From assembly GCF_020731285.1 (NCBI RefSeq), contig NZ_JAJFOW010000005.1, positions 186,001-250,000 on the forward strand: a DNA stretch of 64,000 nucleotides, read 5' to 3'. Each line of letters opens with the position of its first letter. Position 1 is the first letter of the stretch. Of the stretch, positions 33,649-41,922 are shown one piece after another. The stretch is from Cohnella baijiui. Lineage in GTDB: Bacteria; Bacillota; Bacilli; Paenibacillales; Paenibacillaceae. Made by a program: the position numbers and the translations under genes. The notes under the pieces are model-generated. The model did not search any database and had not been told where the DNA came from. It worked only from the letters and a program-made list of their open reading frames with translations.

Positions 33649-35373
33649 ATGACCTCAGCGCACGAAGAAAAATTGGCCGTCACGGCCGAAAAGGCAAACC
33701 TCGAATCGTACGAGGAAGCAGTGCAGCATTTCCGATGGGAAGATATCGAAGCGCATTTCTCCTGGTCGCAGACCGGGAAGGTTAACATGGCGTACGAAGC
33801 CATCGACCGACATGTGGAGAACGGCAAGGGAGACCGGATCGCACTGCATTACAGCGACGCCGCCCGCGACGAGAGCTACACCTACGCGGACCTCGCCAGA
33901 CAATCCAACAAATTCGCCAACGTGCTCCGGGATCTCGGCATCGCGAAGGGCGACCGTGTGTTCATCTTCATGCCGCGTACGCCAGAGCTGTACTTCAGCC
34001 TGCTCGGCGCACTGAAAGTCGGCGCCGTCGTCGGCCCGCTGTTCGAGGCGTTCATGGAGACGGCGGTGCGGGACCGGCTGCAGGATAGCGGCGCGGTCGC
34101 GATCGTCACGACGCCGGCCCTGCTGCCGCGCATCGCACGGTCGGAGCTGCCGGACCTGAAGCACGTGATCGTCTTCGGCGAAGGCGTCGAGGCCGGAGAA
34201 GGCATCGTCGACTTCAGTCAAGCGATGTCCTCCGCTTCCGAGCAAGCCGAGATCGAATGGCTCGGCCGGGAAGACGGTCTCATCCTTCATTACACTTCCG
34301 GCTCCACAGGCAAGCCCAAAGGCGTCTACCACGTGCAAAATGCCATGATCCAGCATTATTATACCGGACGGATCGTCCTCGACCTGCGTGAAGGCGACGT
34401 GTACTGGTGTACCGCCGACCCGGGCTGGGTGACGGGAACATCCTACGGCATCTTCGCCCCCTGGCTGAACGGCGTAACCAACGTCATCCGCGGCGGCCGC
34501 TTTAGCCCGCAAGACTGGTACGAGACGCTCCAACGCTACAAGGTCACGGTCTGGTACAGCGCGCCGACGGCGTTCCGGATGCTCATGGGCGCCGGCGACG
34601 AGGCCGTCAAGCCGTACGACTTGTCGAACCTCCGCCATGTGCTGAGCGTGGGCGAGCCGCTGAACCCCGAAGTCGTCCGCTGGGGCTACAAAGTGTACGG
34701 CCAGCGGATCCACGACACGTGGTGGATGACCGAAACCGGCGGACAGCTGATCTGCAACTATCCGCGCATGGAGATCAAGCCCGGCTCCATGGGTCGCCCG
34801 ATCCCGGGTGTGCAGGCCGCGATCATCGACGATCAGGGCAACGAGCTGCCGCCGCTGCGGATGGGTAACTTGGCGATTCGCACGCCGTGGCCGTCCATGA
34901 TGCGCAAAATCTGGAACAACCCGGCCAAGTACGAGGAGTACTTCCGCATTCCGGGCTGGTACGTTTCCGGCGACTCGGCTTACCGCGACGAGGACGGCTA
35001 TTTCTGGTTCCAGGGGCGGATCGACGACGTCATTAATACGTCGGGAGAGCGCGTTGGCCCGTTCGAGGTCGAAAGCAAGCTCGTTGAGCATCCGGCTGTC
35101 GCCGAAGCCGGCGTCATCGGCAAGCCCGACCCGCTGCGCGGGGAGATCATCAAAGCGTTCATCTCGCTGCGCGAAGGCTACGAGCCGTCCGAGGAGCTCA
35201 AGGCGGATATCGCCAAGTTCGTAAAGATCGGCTTGTCCGCGCATGCCGCGCCGCGCGAGATCGAGTTCAAGGACAAACTGCCGAAGACGCGCAGCGGCAA
35301 GATCATGCGCCGCGTGCTCAAGGCATGGGAGCTGAATCTGCCGACCGGCGACTTGTCGACGATCGAGGACTAA
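33649..35373 (+). CDS. acsA: Acetyl-CoA synthetase
   Basis: A 574-residue AMP-forming ligase that makes acetyl-CoA from acetate, ATP and CoA. It follows B. subtilis AcsA nearly residue by residue. The adenylate P-loop is LHYTSGSTGKPKGV near residue 225, TWWMTETGGQLICNYP near 365, WYVSGDSAYRDEDGYFWFQGR near 450, and the acetylation-target lysine in the C-terminal PKTRSGKIMRRVLKAWELNLP. Three in-frame ATGs compete; I choose 33649 because GGAAGG lies eight bases upstream and the length then matches the family. The AcuA/AcuC pair next door would control its activity by lysine acetylation. Confidence 0.95.
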   Translation: MTSAHEEKLAVTAEKANLESYEEAVQHFRWEDIEAHFSWSQTGKVNMAYEAIDRHVENGKGDRIALHYSDAARDESYTYADLARQSNKFANVLRDLGIAKGDRVFIFMPRTPELYFSLLGALKVGAVVGPLFEAFMETAVRDRLQDSGAVAIVTTPALLPRIARSELPDLKHVIVFGEGVEAGEGIVDFSQAMSSASEQAEIEWLGREDGLILHYTSGSTGKPKGVYHVQNAMIQHYYTGRIVLDLREGDVYWCTADPGWVTGTSYGIFAPWLNGVTNVIRGGRFSPQDWYETLQRYKVTVWYSAPTAFRMLMGAGDEAVKPYDLSNLRHVLSVGEPLNPEVVRWGYKVYGQRIHDTWWMTETGGQLICNYPRMEIKPGSMGRPIPGVQAAIIDDQGNELPPLRMGNLAIRTPWPSMMRKIWNNPAKYEEYFRIPGWYVSGDSAYRDEDGYFWFQGRIDDVINTSGERVGPFEVESKLVEHPAVAEAGVIGKPDPLRGEIIKAFISLREGYEPSEELKADIAKFVKIGLSAHAAPREIEFKDKLPKTRSGKIMRRVLKAWELNLPTGDLSTIED

Positions 35374-35386
35374 GCGTCTAAAATAC

Positions 35387-35426
35387 AAGAGGCCTGCACT
35401 CCCGAAGGGGAATGCAGGCCTCTTTT
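35387..35426. terminator. Bidirectional terminator between acsA and the PBP gene
   Basis: AAGAGGCCTGCA pairs perfectly with TGCAGGCCTCTT and TT follows. It lies between two convergent genes. Confidence 0.85.
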
Positions 35427-35474
35427 GGTGTTTGCCGACTTGCTGGAGAATGCGGATGCGGCGCTTGCCGACGA

Positions 35475-38400
35475 TCAGTTGCCCGACTTGACTTCGACCG
35501 AGGCCGAAGCGTCGGATCTTCCGCTGTCGTTGACGGCCCGGATGCGGTACCACCCGGACGGATCGGGCTCGAACGACTCGTAGCGGGCGTCGACGACGGA
35601 GTCGAGGCGCTTGTAGCTGCCTTTCTCCGTCGCGCTGTACCACACCTCGTAACGGGTGACGTTCTCGCTCGCCGGGTTGGCCGTCCAGGTGAGCACGGCG
35701 CCGAAGGCGCTCCGCTGCGCCGTCAGTCCGCTCGGGACGGATGGCGCGGCGCCCTGACCCTGCTCCGACCCAGGCGGATTTGCGGTGCTGCCGTCCGAAG
35801 GCAAGTTCGGGTCGACGGGATTATAGCTGCCGTCGCCGCCAACGCCCGCCGTGGCGCTGCGTCCGGATTCATGGCCGCCGATGTCCACCGCGGTCACGTA
35901 ATAGCTGACGACGCTGCCGGGCGTGATGTAGTTGATGAACCGCGATTCTTCGCCGGTCAGGACGGTGCCGTCGACCTTTTGGTAAGGAGCGCCGTTCAGC
36001 GACCGATAGAGGCGGTAGCCCGCGACGTCCGATTGTCCGCTCGCAGAGAAGCTGATCTTGACCTTGCCGCCATCGAGCGCTTCGGCGAGCACGTTGCCCG
36101 GCGGGGAAGGCGCGGCGCCGTCGTCAACGCGCGGATCGACCTTGGAGGGGGCGCTATCCTGGGCGTCCTTCGGCAAATAGTAGCTGAGCGACTTGCGGCT
36201 GTTGGCCGCGACTTTGCCGAGCGCCGCTTGGAGCTGCTCGACGAGCGTATCGATCGGCTGTTCCCGCTTGATCATGACCGCTTCGCGCAGCATATCCTCC
36301 GGGGTTTCCGGATGCGGCACGTAGTTGACGCCGTTGTAAGAGATGTACTTCATCTTGACGAGCGCGTCGTCTTCTTCGGTCGGCAAAAATTTCTTGTTGA
36401 AAATGTCGGTGACGAGCTTGCCCGCCTGTCTTGTCAGATCCGTCGGCAGCTTGCCGCTGACGCTGGAAACGGTCATGCTGACGATGCCGTCGGGCTTGTC
36501 GAACGACTTGGTCGGGAACAGGTCCGGCCGCGCGTCGGTGACCGCGTTCATGACCTTCGACCAAATTTCGCGGGCGCGGGCGTGGCCGTCGGTCGACAGC
36601 GTGTGCGCTTGCTTCTCGTAGCCCGCCCAGACGCCGAGCGTGATGTCCGGCGTGTATCCTTGGAACCAAACGTCGCCGTAGTTTTGGGTTGTCCCCGTTT
36701 TGCCGACGACCGGGATTTTGCCGTAATTTTTGAACCACGACTTGATCGTTTTGCCGGTGCCGTCGGTGACGACCGTGCGGAGCATATCCGTCATGAGGTA
36801 GGCGGACTGCTCGGTGACGACCCGCTGCGGGTTCGGCTTGTGCTGGTAAACGACGTTCCCGTTCACGTCGGTGATCGACTCGATCAGATACGCGTCGTTG
36901 AACACGCCTTTGTTGGCGATGGCGCCGTACGCGTTCGTCAGCTCCTCGACGGTAACGCCGTACCTCAAACCGCCGATGACGCCCGTTTGGGCTCCGTCAT
37001 CTTCGGGTACGAGCGTGGTGATGCCCAGCTTGCGGGCGAACGACCACGCTTCCTTGATCGTGACTTTGTCCAGGAACACTCGGATGGCCGGGATGTTGAG
37101 CGATTGATTCAGCGCGTACCGCGCGGTGACCAACCCCGTATACCGGTTGTTGGAGTTTTTCGGGATGTGCATCGACGAACCGCTGCTCTTCAAGATAACG
37201 GGCGAATCGTCGAGCACGCTCGCCGGGCTGATCAAGCCTTTGTCGATGGCGGGCAGATAGGCCGCGATCGGCTTCATCGCGGAGCCGGGCTGGCGCTGCA
37301 TCTGCGTCGCGAAGTTCATCTGCTCGATGTGGAAGTCGCGGCCCTCGATCATGCCGAGGATTGCGCCCGTCTTGTGGTCGAGCATGACCGCGGCGGTTTG
37401 CTCCACGCCTTTGACGGCGTTGTCCGGCGCGAAGTTTTTCGGATCCTCCGCAACCTTGTGCATCAAGTCGTAGACTTGCTTGTCAATCGTCGTATTCACC
37501 CGGTAGCCGCCGCGAAGCAGCTGTTCGCGGGCGTCCTCGACGAGCGAAGCGTTCTCTTTCTTGTTGAGATCCTCGAGCTTAAGGTTCGGATTTTGCTTCA
37601 GGACGAGCAGTTGCGCCGCTTGGCGTTCGGCTTCGAGCATCAGATAGGGATAAGTGTTGTACGCTTTCTCGGTCGGTTTCGCCAGCGACTTGTAAATGTC
37701 GAACTTCAGCGCGTCCTCGTATTGCGTTTGGGTGATCTTGCCCGTCTCCAGCATCTTTTGCAGCACGAGCTTTTGGCGGGTCAGCGCGCGCTTGAAGTTT
37801 TTCTCGTTGAAGTCGCCTTTGCCGTTAAACGCCGAGTAGGCGGAAGGCAGCTGCGGCAGCCCGGCCAGATAGGCCGACTGGGCGAGATTCACCTTCTTCA
37901 GATCGTCGATGCCGAAGATGCCCTTGGCGGCCGCCTTGATTCCGTACAGCTGATAGCCGGACGAGCCGTTGCCGTAGGGAATCTTGTTGAGATAGGCCGT
38001 GATGATCTCTTCTTTGCCCAGGAAGCGTTCCAGCCGGAGCGCGAGGAAGATTTCCTTCGCTTTGCGGCTTTGCGTCTGGTCGAGGTTCAGAAAGACGCGG
38101 CGGGCGAGCTGCTGAGTGATCGTGCTGCCGCCCGTCTGGACGTCCTCGTTCAGCAGCTGCTGCTTCACCGCCCGGAACAGGCCGTTCGTGTCGACGCCCA
38201 CGTGGGTCTCGAAATTCCGGTCCTCGATCGCGATGACCGCGTCCAGAATGATCTGCGGAATTTCGTTGTAGGAAACCGGCTGGCGGTCTTCTTCGGTGCG
38301 CAGCTGGCCGATAAGCGTGTCGTCCCGGAAGAAGACGAAGCCCGTCGCGTTGTTTTCGTTGATTTTTTCTTCGATGAGTGCGCGCGAGCGCACGGGGTCT

Positions 38401-38570
38401 TCTTTGACCAGCGCCGCAATATAGCCTCCGACCGCGCCGCCCGCAGCCAATCCGGCCAGCACGCCGAACAGGATCAGCCACAGGATCGTATAGAGGGTCA
38501 AACGACCCGCCATGCCCCAGGCGGAGCCTTTTTTGTACGGCGGGGAAGGGGGCTGCTTCGTTTCGTTCAT
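35475..38570 (-). CDS. Class A penicillin-binding protein (PBP1A family) with fibronectin tails
   Basis: A 1031-residue bifunctional peptidoglycan synthase. A short cytoplasmic part and a membrane helix (residues 22-53) lead to the GT51 glycosyltransferase with the catalytic Glu116 in AIEDRNFETHVGVD and TGGSTITQQLARRVFL. The transpeptidase has Ser430-Ala-Met-Lys433, Ser490-Leu-Asn492 and Lys624-Thr-Gly-Thr627. About 200 C-terminal residues form two fibronectin type III modules (PGNVLAEALDGGKVKISFSA near 835 and PSGLTAQRSAFGAVLTW near 950), an addition found in several Bacillales PBPs. It would polymerise and cross-link glycan on the outer face of the membrane. GGAGGA precedes the ATG by five to six bases. 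Confidence 0.93.
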   Translation of the reverse strand: MNETKQPPSPPYKKGSAWGMAGRLTLYTILWLILFGVLAGLAAGGAVGGYIAALVKEDPVRSRALIEEKINENNATGFVFFRDDTLIGQLRTEEDRQPVSYNEIPQIILDAVIAIEDRNFETHVGVDTNGLFRAVKQQLLNEDVQTGGSTITQQLARRVFLNLDQTQSRKAKEIFLALRLERFLGKEEIITAYLNKIPYGNGSSGYQLYGIKAAAKGIFGIDDLKKVNLAQSAYLAGLPQLPSAYSAFNGKGDFNEKNFKRALTRQKLVLQKMLETGKITQTQYEDALKFDIYKSLAKPTEKAYNTYPYLMLEAERQAAQLLVLKQNPNLKLEDLNKKENASLVEDAREQLLRGGYRVNTTIDKQVYDLMHKVAEDPKNFAPDNAVKGVEQTAAVMLDHKTGAILGMIEGRDFHIEQMNFATQMQRQPGSAMKPIAAYLPAIDKGLISPASVLDDSPVILKSSGSSMHIPKNSNNRYTGLVTARYALNQSLNIPAIRVFLDKVTIKEAWSFARKLGITTLVPEDDGAQTGVIGGLRYGVTVEELTNAYGAIANKGVFNDAYLIESITDVNGNVVYQHKPNPQRVVTEQSAYLMTDMLRTVVTDGTGKTIKSWFKNYGKIPVVGKTGTTQNYGDVWFQGYTPDITLGVWAGYEKQAHTLSTDGHARAREIWSKVMNAVTDARPDLFPTKSFDKPDGIVSMTVSSVSGKLPTDLTRQAGKLVTDIFNKKFLPTEEDDALVKMKYISYNGVNYVPHPETPEDMLREAVMIKREQPIDTLVEQLQAALGKVAANSRKSLSYYLPKDAQDSAPSKVDPRVDDGAAPSPPGNVLAEALDGGKVKISFSASGQSDVAGYRLYRSLNGAPYQKVDGTVLTGEESRFINYITPGSVVSYYVTAVDIGGHESGRSATAGVGGDGSYNPVDPNLPSDGSTANPPGSEQGQGAAPSVPSGLTAQRSAFGAVLTWTANPASENVTRYEVWYSATEKGSYKRLDSVVDARYESFEPDPSGWYRIRAVNDSGRSDASASVEVKSGN

Positions 38571-38731
38571 CGGTATCCTCCTTCAAAAAACAAACAGACC
38601 TATTATACCACATTCCCCCACGGTTTGACTTCCTCCCGGGAACCGGGACCGAGGGAGGGGAGCGCCCACCCCAAGTATCGCACATGGCTTCCATGATTCT
38701 CCTGAAATGTGGACAAACTTTTACAAATAAC

Positions 38732-38759
38732 AGAAACATTCTGCCGTTTACGTCGTATT
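38732..38759 (+). promoter_or_regulatory. Sigma-W-like promoter of the yuaF-floT operon
   Basis: AGAAAC (38732-38737), a 16-base spacer, then CGTATT (38754-38759). This agrees with the ECF sigma-W pattern TGAAAC-N16-CGTA, with one mismatch in the -35. The yuaF-yuaG(floT)-yuaI operon of B. subtilis is a known sigma-W target. It lies about 45 bases before the first start codon. Confidence 0.6.
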
Positions 38760-38805
38760 TATTCACAAGACCTCATTTCCAAGCTGAATCGAAAGGAGGA
38801 GGCCG

Positions 38806-39327
38806 ATGGAAGCGATATTCTGGTGCTGTCTGGCCTTCGGGACGCTGATGGCGATCGTGACGCTCGTGTTCGGGGACTTGCTGGACGGCGTCAGCAGCTG
38901 GTTCGACTGGCTGACGATCGACGGCCATCATCTGATCCAGCCGGTCGTCTTGGCGGGAGGAATTACCGTCTTCGGCGGCGCGGGACTGCTCCTGCACCGA
39001 TACTCCCCGATGGCGGCGGCCGGCGTCTACATCGCGTCCGCGGCGTTGGCGGCGGCGATCGGAGCGGCGATGTATTTCGTCTACGTGCGACCGATGAAGG
39101 CCAGCGAGAATTCCGTAGGATTCTCGATGCACGATCTGGAAGGCAAGCGGGCCGAGGTGCTGACGTCGATTCCGGCAACCGGCTTCGGCGAAGTGTTGGT
39201 CAAGATCGGAGCGGGCCATACGAACCAGATCGCAGAGAGTTTCGACAAAGAGGACGTGCCGTCGGGCACGGAGGTCGTGATCGTCCGGGTGCGGGGCGAG
39301 GTCGTATACGTGTCGCGCCTGGACTGA
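38806..39327 (+). CDS. yuaF: NfeD-like membrane protein (YuaF)
   Basis: A 173-residue protein with three or four membrane helices (FWCCLAFGTLMAIVTLVFG near residue 5, LIQPVVLAGGITVFGGAGLLL near 44, and AAAGVYIASAALAAAIGAAMYFVYV near 70). The C-terminal part (LEGKRAEVLTSIPATGFGEVLVKI to GEVVYVSRL) is the OB-fold of NfeD proteins. In B. subtilis YuaF is the partner of flotillin FloT and works in membrane fluidity and lipid-domain organisation. AAGGAGG precedes the ATG by six bases. floT follows 49 bases later, in the same operon. Confidence 0.85.
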   Translation: MEAIFWCCLAFGTLMAIVTLVFGDLLDGVSSWFDWLTIDGHHLIQPVVLAGGITVFGGAGLLLHRYSPMAAAGVYIASAALAAAIGAAMYFVYVRPMKASENSVGFSMHDLEGKRAEVLTSIPATGFGEVLVKIGAGHTNQIAESFDKEDVPSGTEVVIVRVRGEVVYVSRLD

Positions 39328-39376
39328 GCTTTATCAAGATTGAAACCCCATACTAGAGAGAAAAGGAGATATGCCG

Positions 39377-40852
39377 ATGTCCGATTTTCCCGATTACCTG
39401 TACATACCCGTCATTGTCGTCGCCGTCCTGCTCGTCCTGGGCCTGGCTTTCTGGGCCCGCTACAAGACCGTAGCCCCGGACGAAGCGATGATCGTCACCG
39501 GTTCCTTTTTAGGCAGCAAAAACGTCTCCGTCGACGAATCCGGACGCCGCATCAAGATCGTGCGCGGCGGCGGCGCCTTTATTCTTCCGATCTTCCAGCA
39601 GTCCCAGTTCCTATCGCTGCTCTCGCACAAGCTGGACGTAAGCACGCCGGAGGTGTATACCGAGCAGGGCGTGCCGGTGCTGACCGACGCGGTCGCGATT
39701 ATCAAGATCGGCGGCTCCGTCGAAGACGTGGCGACGGCAGCGGAGCAGTTCATGGGCAAGCCGACCGACGCGCTGCGGGCTGAAGCCCAGGAAGTGCTCG
39801 AAGGTCACCTGCGGGCGATCCTCGGGACGATGACTGTCGAGGAAGTGTACCGCAACCGCGAGAAGTTCGCGCAGGAAGTGCAGGGACAGGCGGCCCGCGA
39901 CTTGAAGAAGATGGGTCTGCAGATCGTCTCCTTTACGATCAAGGACGTGCGCGACAAGCACGGATACTTGGAGGCGCTGGGTAAGCCGAGGATCGCGGCG
40001 GTCAAACGCGACGCCGACATCGCGGAAGCGGAGGCGGTCCGGGACGCCCGGATCCAGAAGGCTGCCGCGGAGGAGCAAGGCCAGCGGGCCGAGCTTCTGC
40101 GGGATACGAACGTAGCCGAAGCGACAAAGGACAAAGAACTAAAGGTCGCCTCCTTCAAAAAGGAATCGGATCTCGCCAAGGCAGAAGCCGATCAGGCGTA
40201 TGCGGTTCAGGAAGCCCGCTCCAAGCAGAGCGTCGTCGAGGAGCAGATGAAGGTCGAGCTCGTCCGCAAGGAGCGGGAGATCGACCTCGAGGCGAAAGAG
40301 ATCCTGCGGCGCGAAAAGCAGTATGACGCCGAAGTGAAGAAAAAGGCGGACGCCGACCGCTATGCCGTCGTGCAGGCGGCTGAAGCCGACAAGTCGCGGC
40401 GCATGAACGAAGCGGACGCCCTCAAGTACCGCATCGAAGCCGAAGCGCAGGCGAACGCCGAGCAAAAGCGGCTCGACGGCTTGGCGGCCGCCGACGCGGA
40501 ACGCGCCAAAGGGACGGCCGAAGCGGAGGTCATCCGTTTGCGGGGCCTTGCCGAGGCCGAGGCGAAGGAGAAGCTCGCGCAAGCGTTCGAGAAGTTCGGC
40601 GAAGCCGCGGTGCTCGATATTATCGTCAAGATGCTGCCGGAGCTCGCCGGCAAGGTCGCGCAGCCGATCTCGTCGATCGACAAGCTGACCGTCGTCGACA
40701 CGGGCAACGGCGAAGGGGCGGCCCGCGTGAGCAACTACGTCACGTCGCTCATGGCGACGGCGCCGGAGATGCTGAAGAGCGTGTCCGGCATCGACTTCGG
40801 ACAGCTCGTGCAGAACCTGACCAAGAAGGGCGGAGCGAGAAAGCCGGAGTGA
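39377..40852 (+). CDS. floT: Flotillin-like protein FloT
   Basis: A 491-residue SPFH-family scaffold. A membrane-inserting segment occupies about residues 8-27 (YIPVIVVAVLLVLGLAFWA), followed by the SPFH/PHB domain (VAPDEAMIVTGSFLG, LLSHKLDVSTPEVYTEQGVPV). A long Ala/Glu/Lys-rich coiled coil covers roughly residues 200-400, and a C-terminal segment (VKMLPELAGKVAQPISSIDKL) ends the protein. Flotillins assemble in fluid or ordered membrane microdomains and affect signalling and cell-wall synthesis. I start at ATG 39377, since AAGGAG then has an eight-base spacing; ATG 39371 is only two bases from it. Confidence 0.9.
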   Translation: MSDFPDYLYIPVIVVAVLLVLGLAFWARYKTVAPDEAMIVTGSFLGSKNVSVDESGRRIKIVRGGGAFILPIFQQSQFLSLLSHKLDVSTPEVYTEQGVPVLTDAVAIIKIGGSVEDVATAAEQFMGKPTDALRAEAQEVLEGHLRAILGTMTVEEVYRNREKFAQEVQGQAARDLKKMGLQIVSFTIKDVRDKHGYLEALGKPRIAAVKRDADIAEAEAVRDARIQKAAAEEQGQRAELLRDTNVAEATKDKELKVASFKKESDLAKAEADQAYAVQEARSKQSVVEEQMKVELVRKEREIDLEAKEILRREKQYDAEVKKKADADRYAVVQAAEADKSRRMNEADALKYRIEAEAQANAEQKRLDGLAAADAERAKGTAEAEVIRLRGLAEAEAKEKLAQAFEKFGEAAVLDIIVKMLPELAGKVAQPISSIDKLTVVDTGNGEGAARVSNYVTSLMATAPEMLKSVSGIDFGQLVQNLTKKGGARKPE

Positions 40853-40904
40853 TCTGCGGCACTCGCGAACGAGGAGGACGACAACGCCCCTTCTCGGGAA
40901 CACG

Positions 40905-40941
40905 AAAAAACCCCCGCGATCCGAACGATCGCGGGGGTTTT
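40905..40941. terminator. Bidirectional terminator between floT and rpsD
   Basis: CCCCCGCGATC pairs with GATCGCGGGGG, with A and T runs on the two sides. It serves the two convergent genes. Confidence 0.95.
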
Positions 40942-40957
40942 GCCATAAAGGCGCCGA

Positions 40958-41557
40958 TTAACGGCTGTAGAATTCGACGATTTGTTGTTCTTCGATGTCT
41001 TGGGACAGCTCTTCGCGGCTAGGCAGGCGAACGTACTTGCCTTCCATGGCTGCTGCGTTGTAGTCCAGGTAACCGGCCAGGTGATGACGGCCTTCGGAAG
41101 CTTCCTTGATGGACTTCATGCTGCGGCTGCGCTCGCGCAGGCCGATCACGTCGCCGACTTGAACGGTGTACGAAGCGATGTCGACCTTCTTGCCGTTGAC
41201 CGTCACGTGGCCGTGGGAGACCAGCTGACGGGAGCCCGCGCGGGAGTTGGCCCAGCCCAGACGGAAGACGAGGTTGTCCAGACGGCTCTCGAGCAGGAAC
41301 ATGAAGTTTTCGCCGGCTTTACCTTTCAGCTTGGAAGCGCGGTCGAACAGGTTGCGGAATTGCTTTTCGTTCAGGCCGTACATGTGGCGAAGCTTTTGCT
41401 TCTCCATCAGCTGCAGGCCGTAGCCGCTGATCTTGCGGCGTTGGTTCGCGCCGTGTTGTCCCGGAGGGAACGCGCGCTTCAGTTCTTTGCCGGTGCCGCT
41501 CAGGGAGATGCCCAGGCGGCGGCTCAATTTAAACTTGGGTCCGGTATATCTCGACAT
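40958..41557 (-). CDS. rpsD: 30S ribosomal protein S4
   Basis: A 199-residue primary 16S rRNA-binding protein. Family stretches are [58 protein letters not shown] and the S4 RNA-binding domain [37 protein letters not shown]. It ends [13 protein letters not shown]. No cysteine pair is seen in the N-terminal region, so it is the zinc-free form. As in B. subtilis it is transcribed alone, from a consensus promoter and a long leader. The ribosome site AAGGAG precedes the ATG by ten bases. Confidence 0.97.
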   Translation of the reverse strand: MSRYTGPKFKLSRRLGISLSGTGKELKRAFPPGQHGANQRRKISGYGLQLMEKQKLRHMYGLNEKQFRNLFDRASKLKGKAGENFMFLLESRLDNLVFRLGWANSRAGSRQLVSHGHVTVNGKKVDIASYTVQVGDVIGLRERSRSMKSIKEASEGRHHLAGYLDYNAAAMEGKYVRLPSREELSQDIEEQQIVEFYSR

Positions 41558-41736
41558 GAATGTGTGACTCCTTTTTCAAAAGGGAATGTTTTGAAAATGG
41601 GTTGTCGTTGCGCCGAGCGCATTCCGAAAGGGCGCGCGGCAATGCCGCTCGTCCCCTCTTGGCAAGAAGTTCAGCCGCTGCCCGCCAAGGGAACCGATCG
41701 TGAGGGTGACACAAACAATGAGCCCAATGTTCAACT
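41558..41736 (-). promoter_or_regulatory. rpsD leader, probable S4 autoregulatory RNA
   Basis: About 180 bases of untranslated leader separate the promoter from rpsD. It can fold into several hairpins, for example CGAGCGGCATTGCCGCGCG and AAGGGAATG/CATTCCC. In B. subtilis and relatives S4 binds such a leader and represses its own synthesis; the length and place agree, but I have not matched the structure model. Confidence 0.5.
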
Positions 41737-41742
41737 ATAAAC

Positions 41743-41770
41743 ATTATAAGGAATTGTGCTGGATTGTCAA
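41743..41770 (-). promoter_or_regulatory. Sigma-A promoter of rpsD
   Basis: On the minus strand a perfect TTGACA (41770-41765), a 16-base spacer and a perfect TATAAT (41748-41743). It is the best consensus promoter in the window, as expected for a ribosomal protein gene. Confidence 0.9.
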
Positions 41771-41922
41771 GCGTCATCCGGCCGCGACACCGTACGCGGG
41801 GAAGACGTTGCATGCTGGAGAAGAAATGAGGCGTAAGTCCCTGTATTTACCTTTCAGACTAGTGCAAAAATCACGTATTCATTGTATAGTTAAAGCAGAA
41901 GGAAGGCTAGGAGGGATCAGAG

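Noticed and set aside
33655..35643. 662-codon minus-strand frame opposite acsA
   Set aside because: Shadow of acsA with no family features.
35412..38696. 1094-codon plus-strand frame opposite the PBP gene
   Set aside because: The antisense strand of GC-rich coding DNA stays open by codon bias; the PBP on the minus strand has all motifs and a ribosome site.
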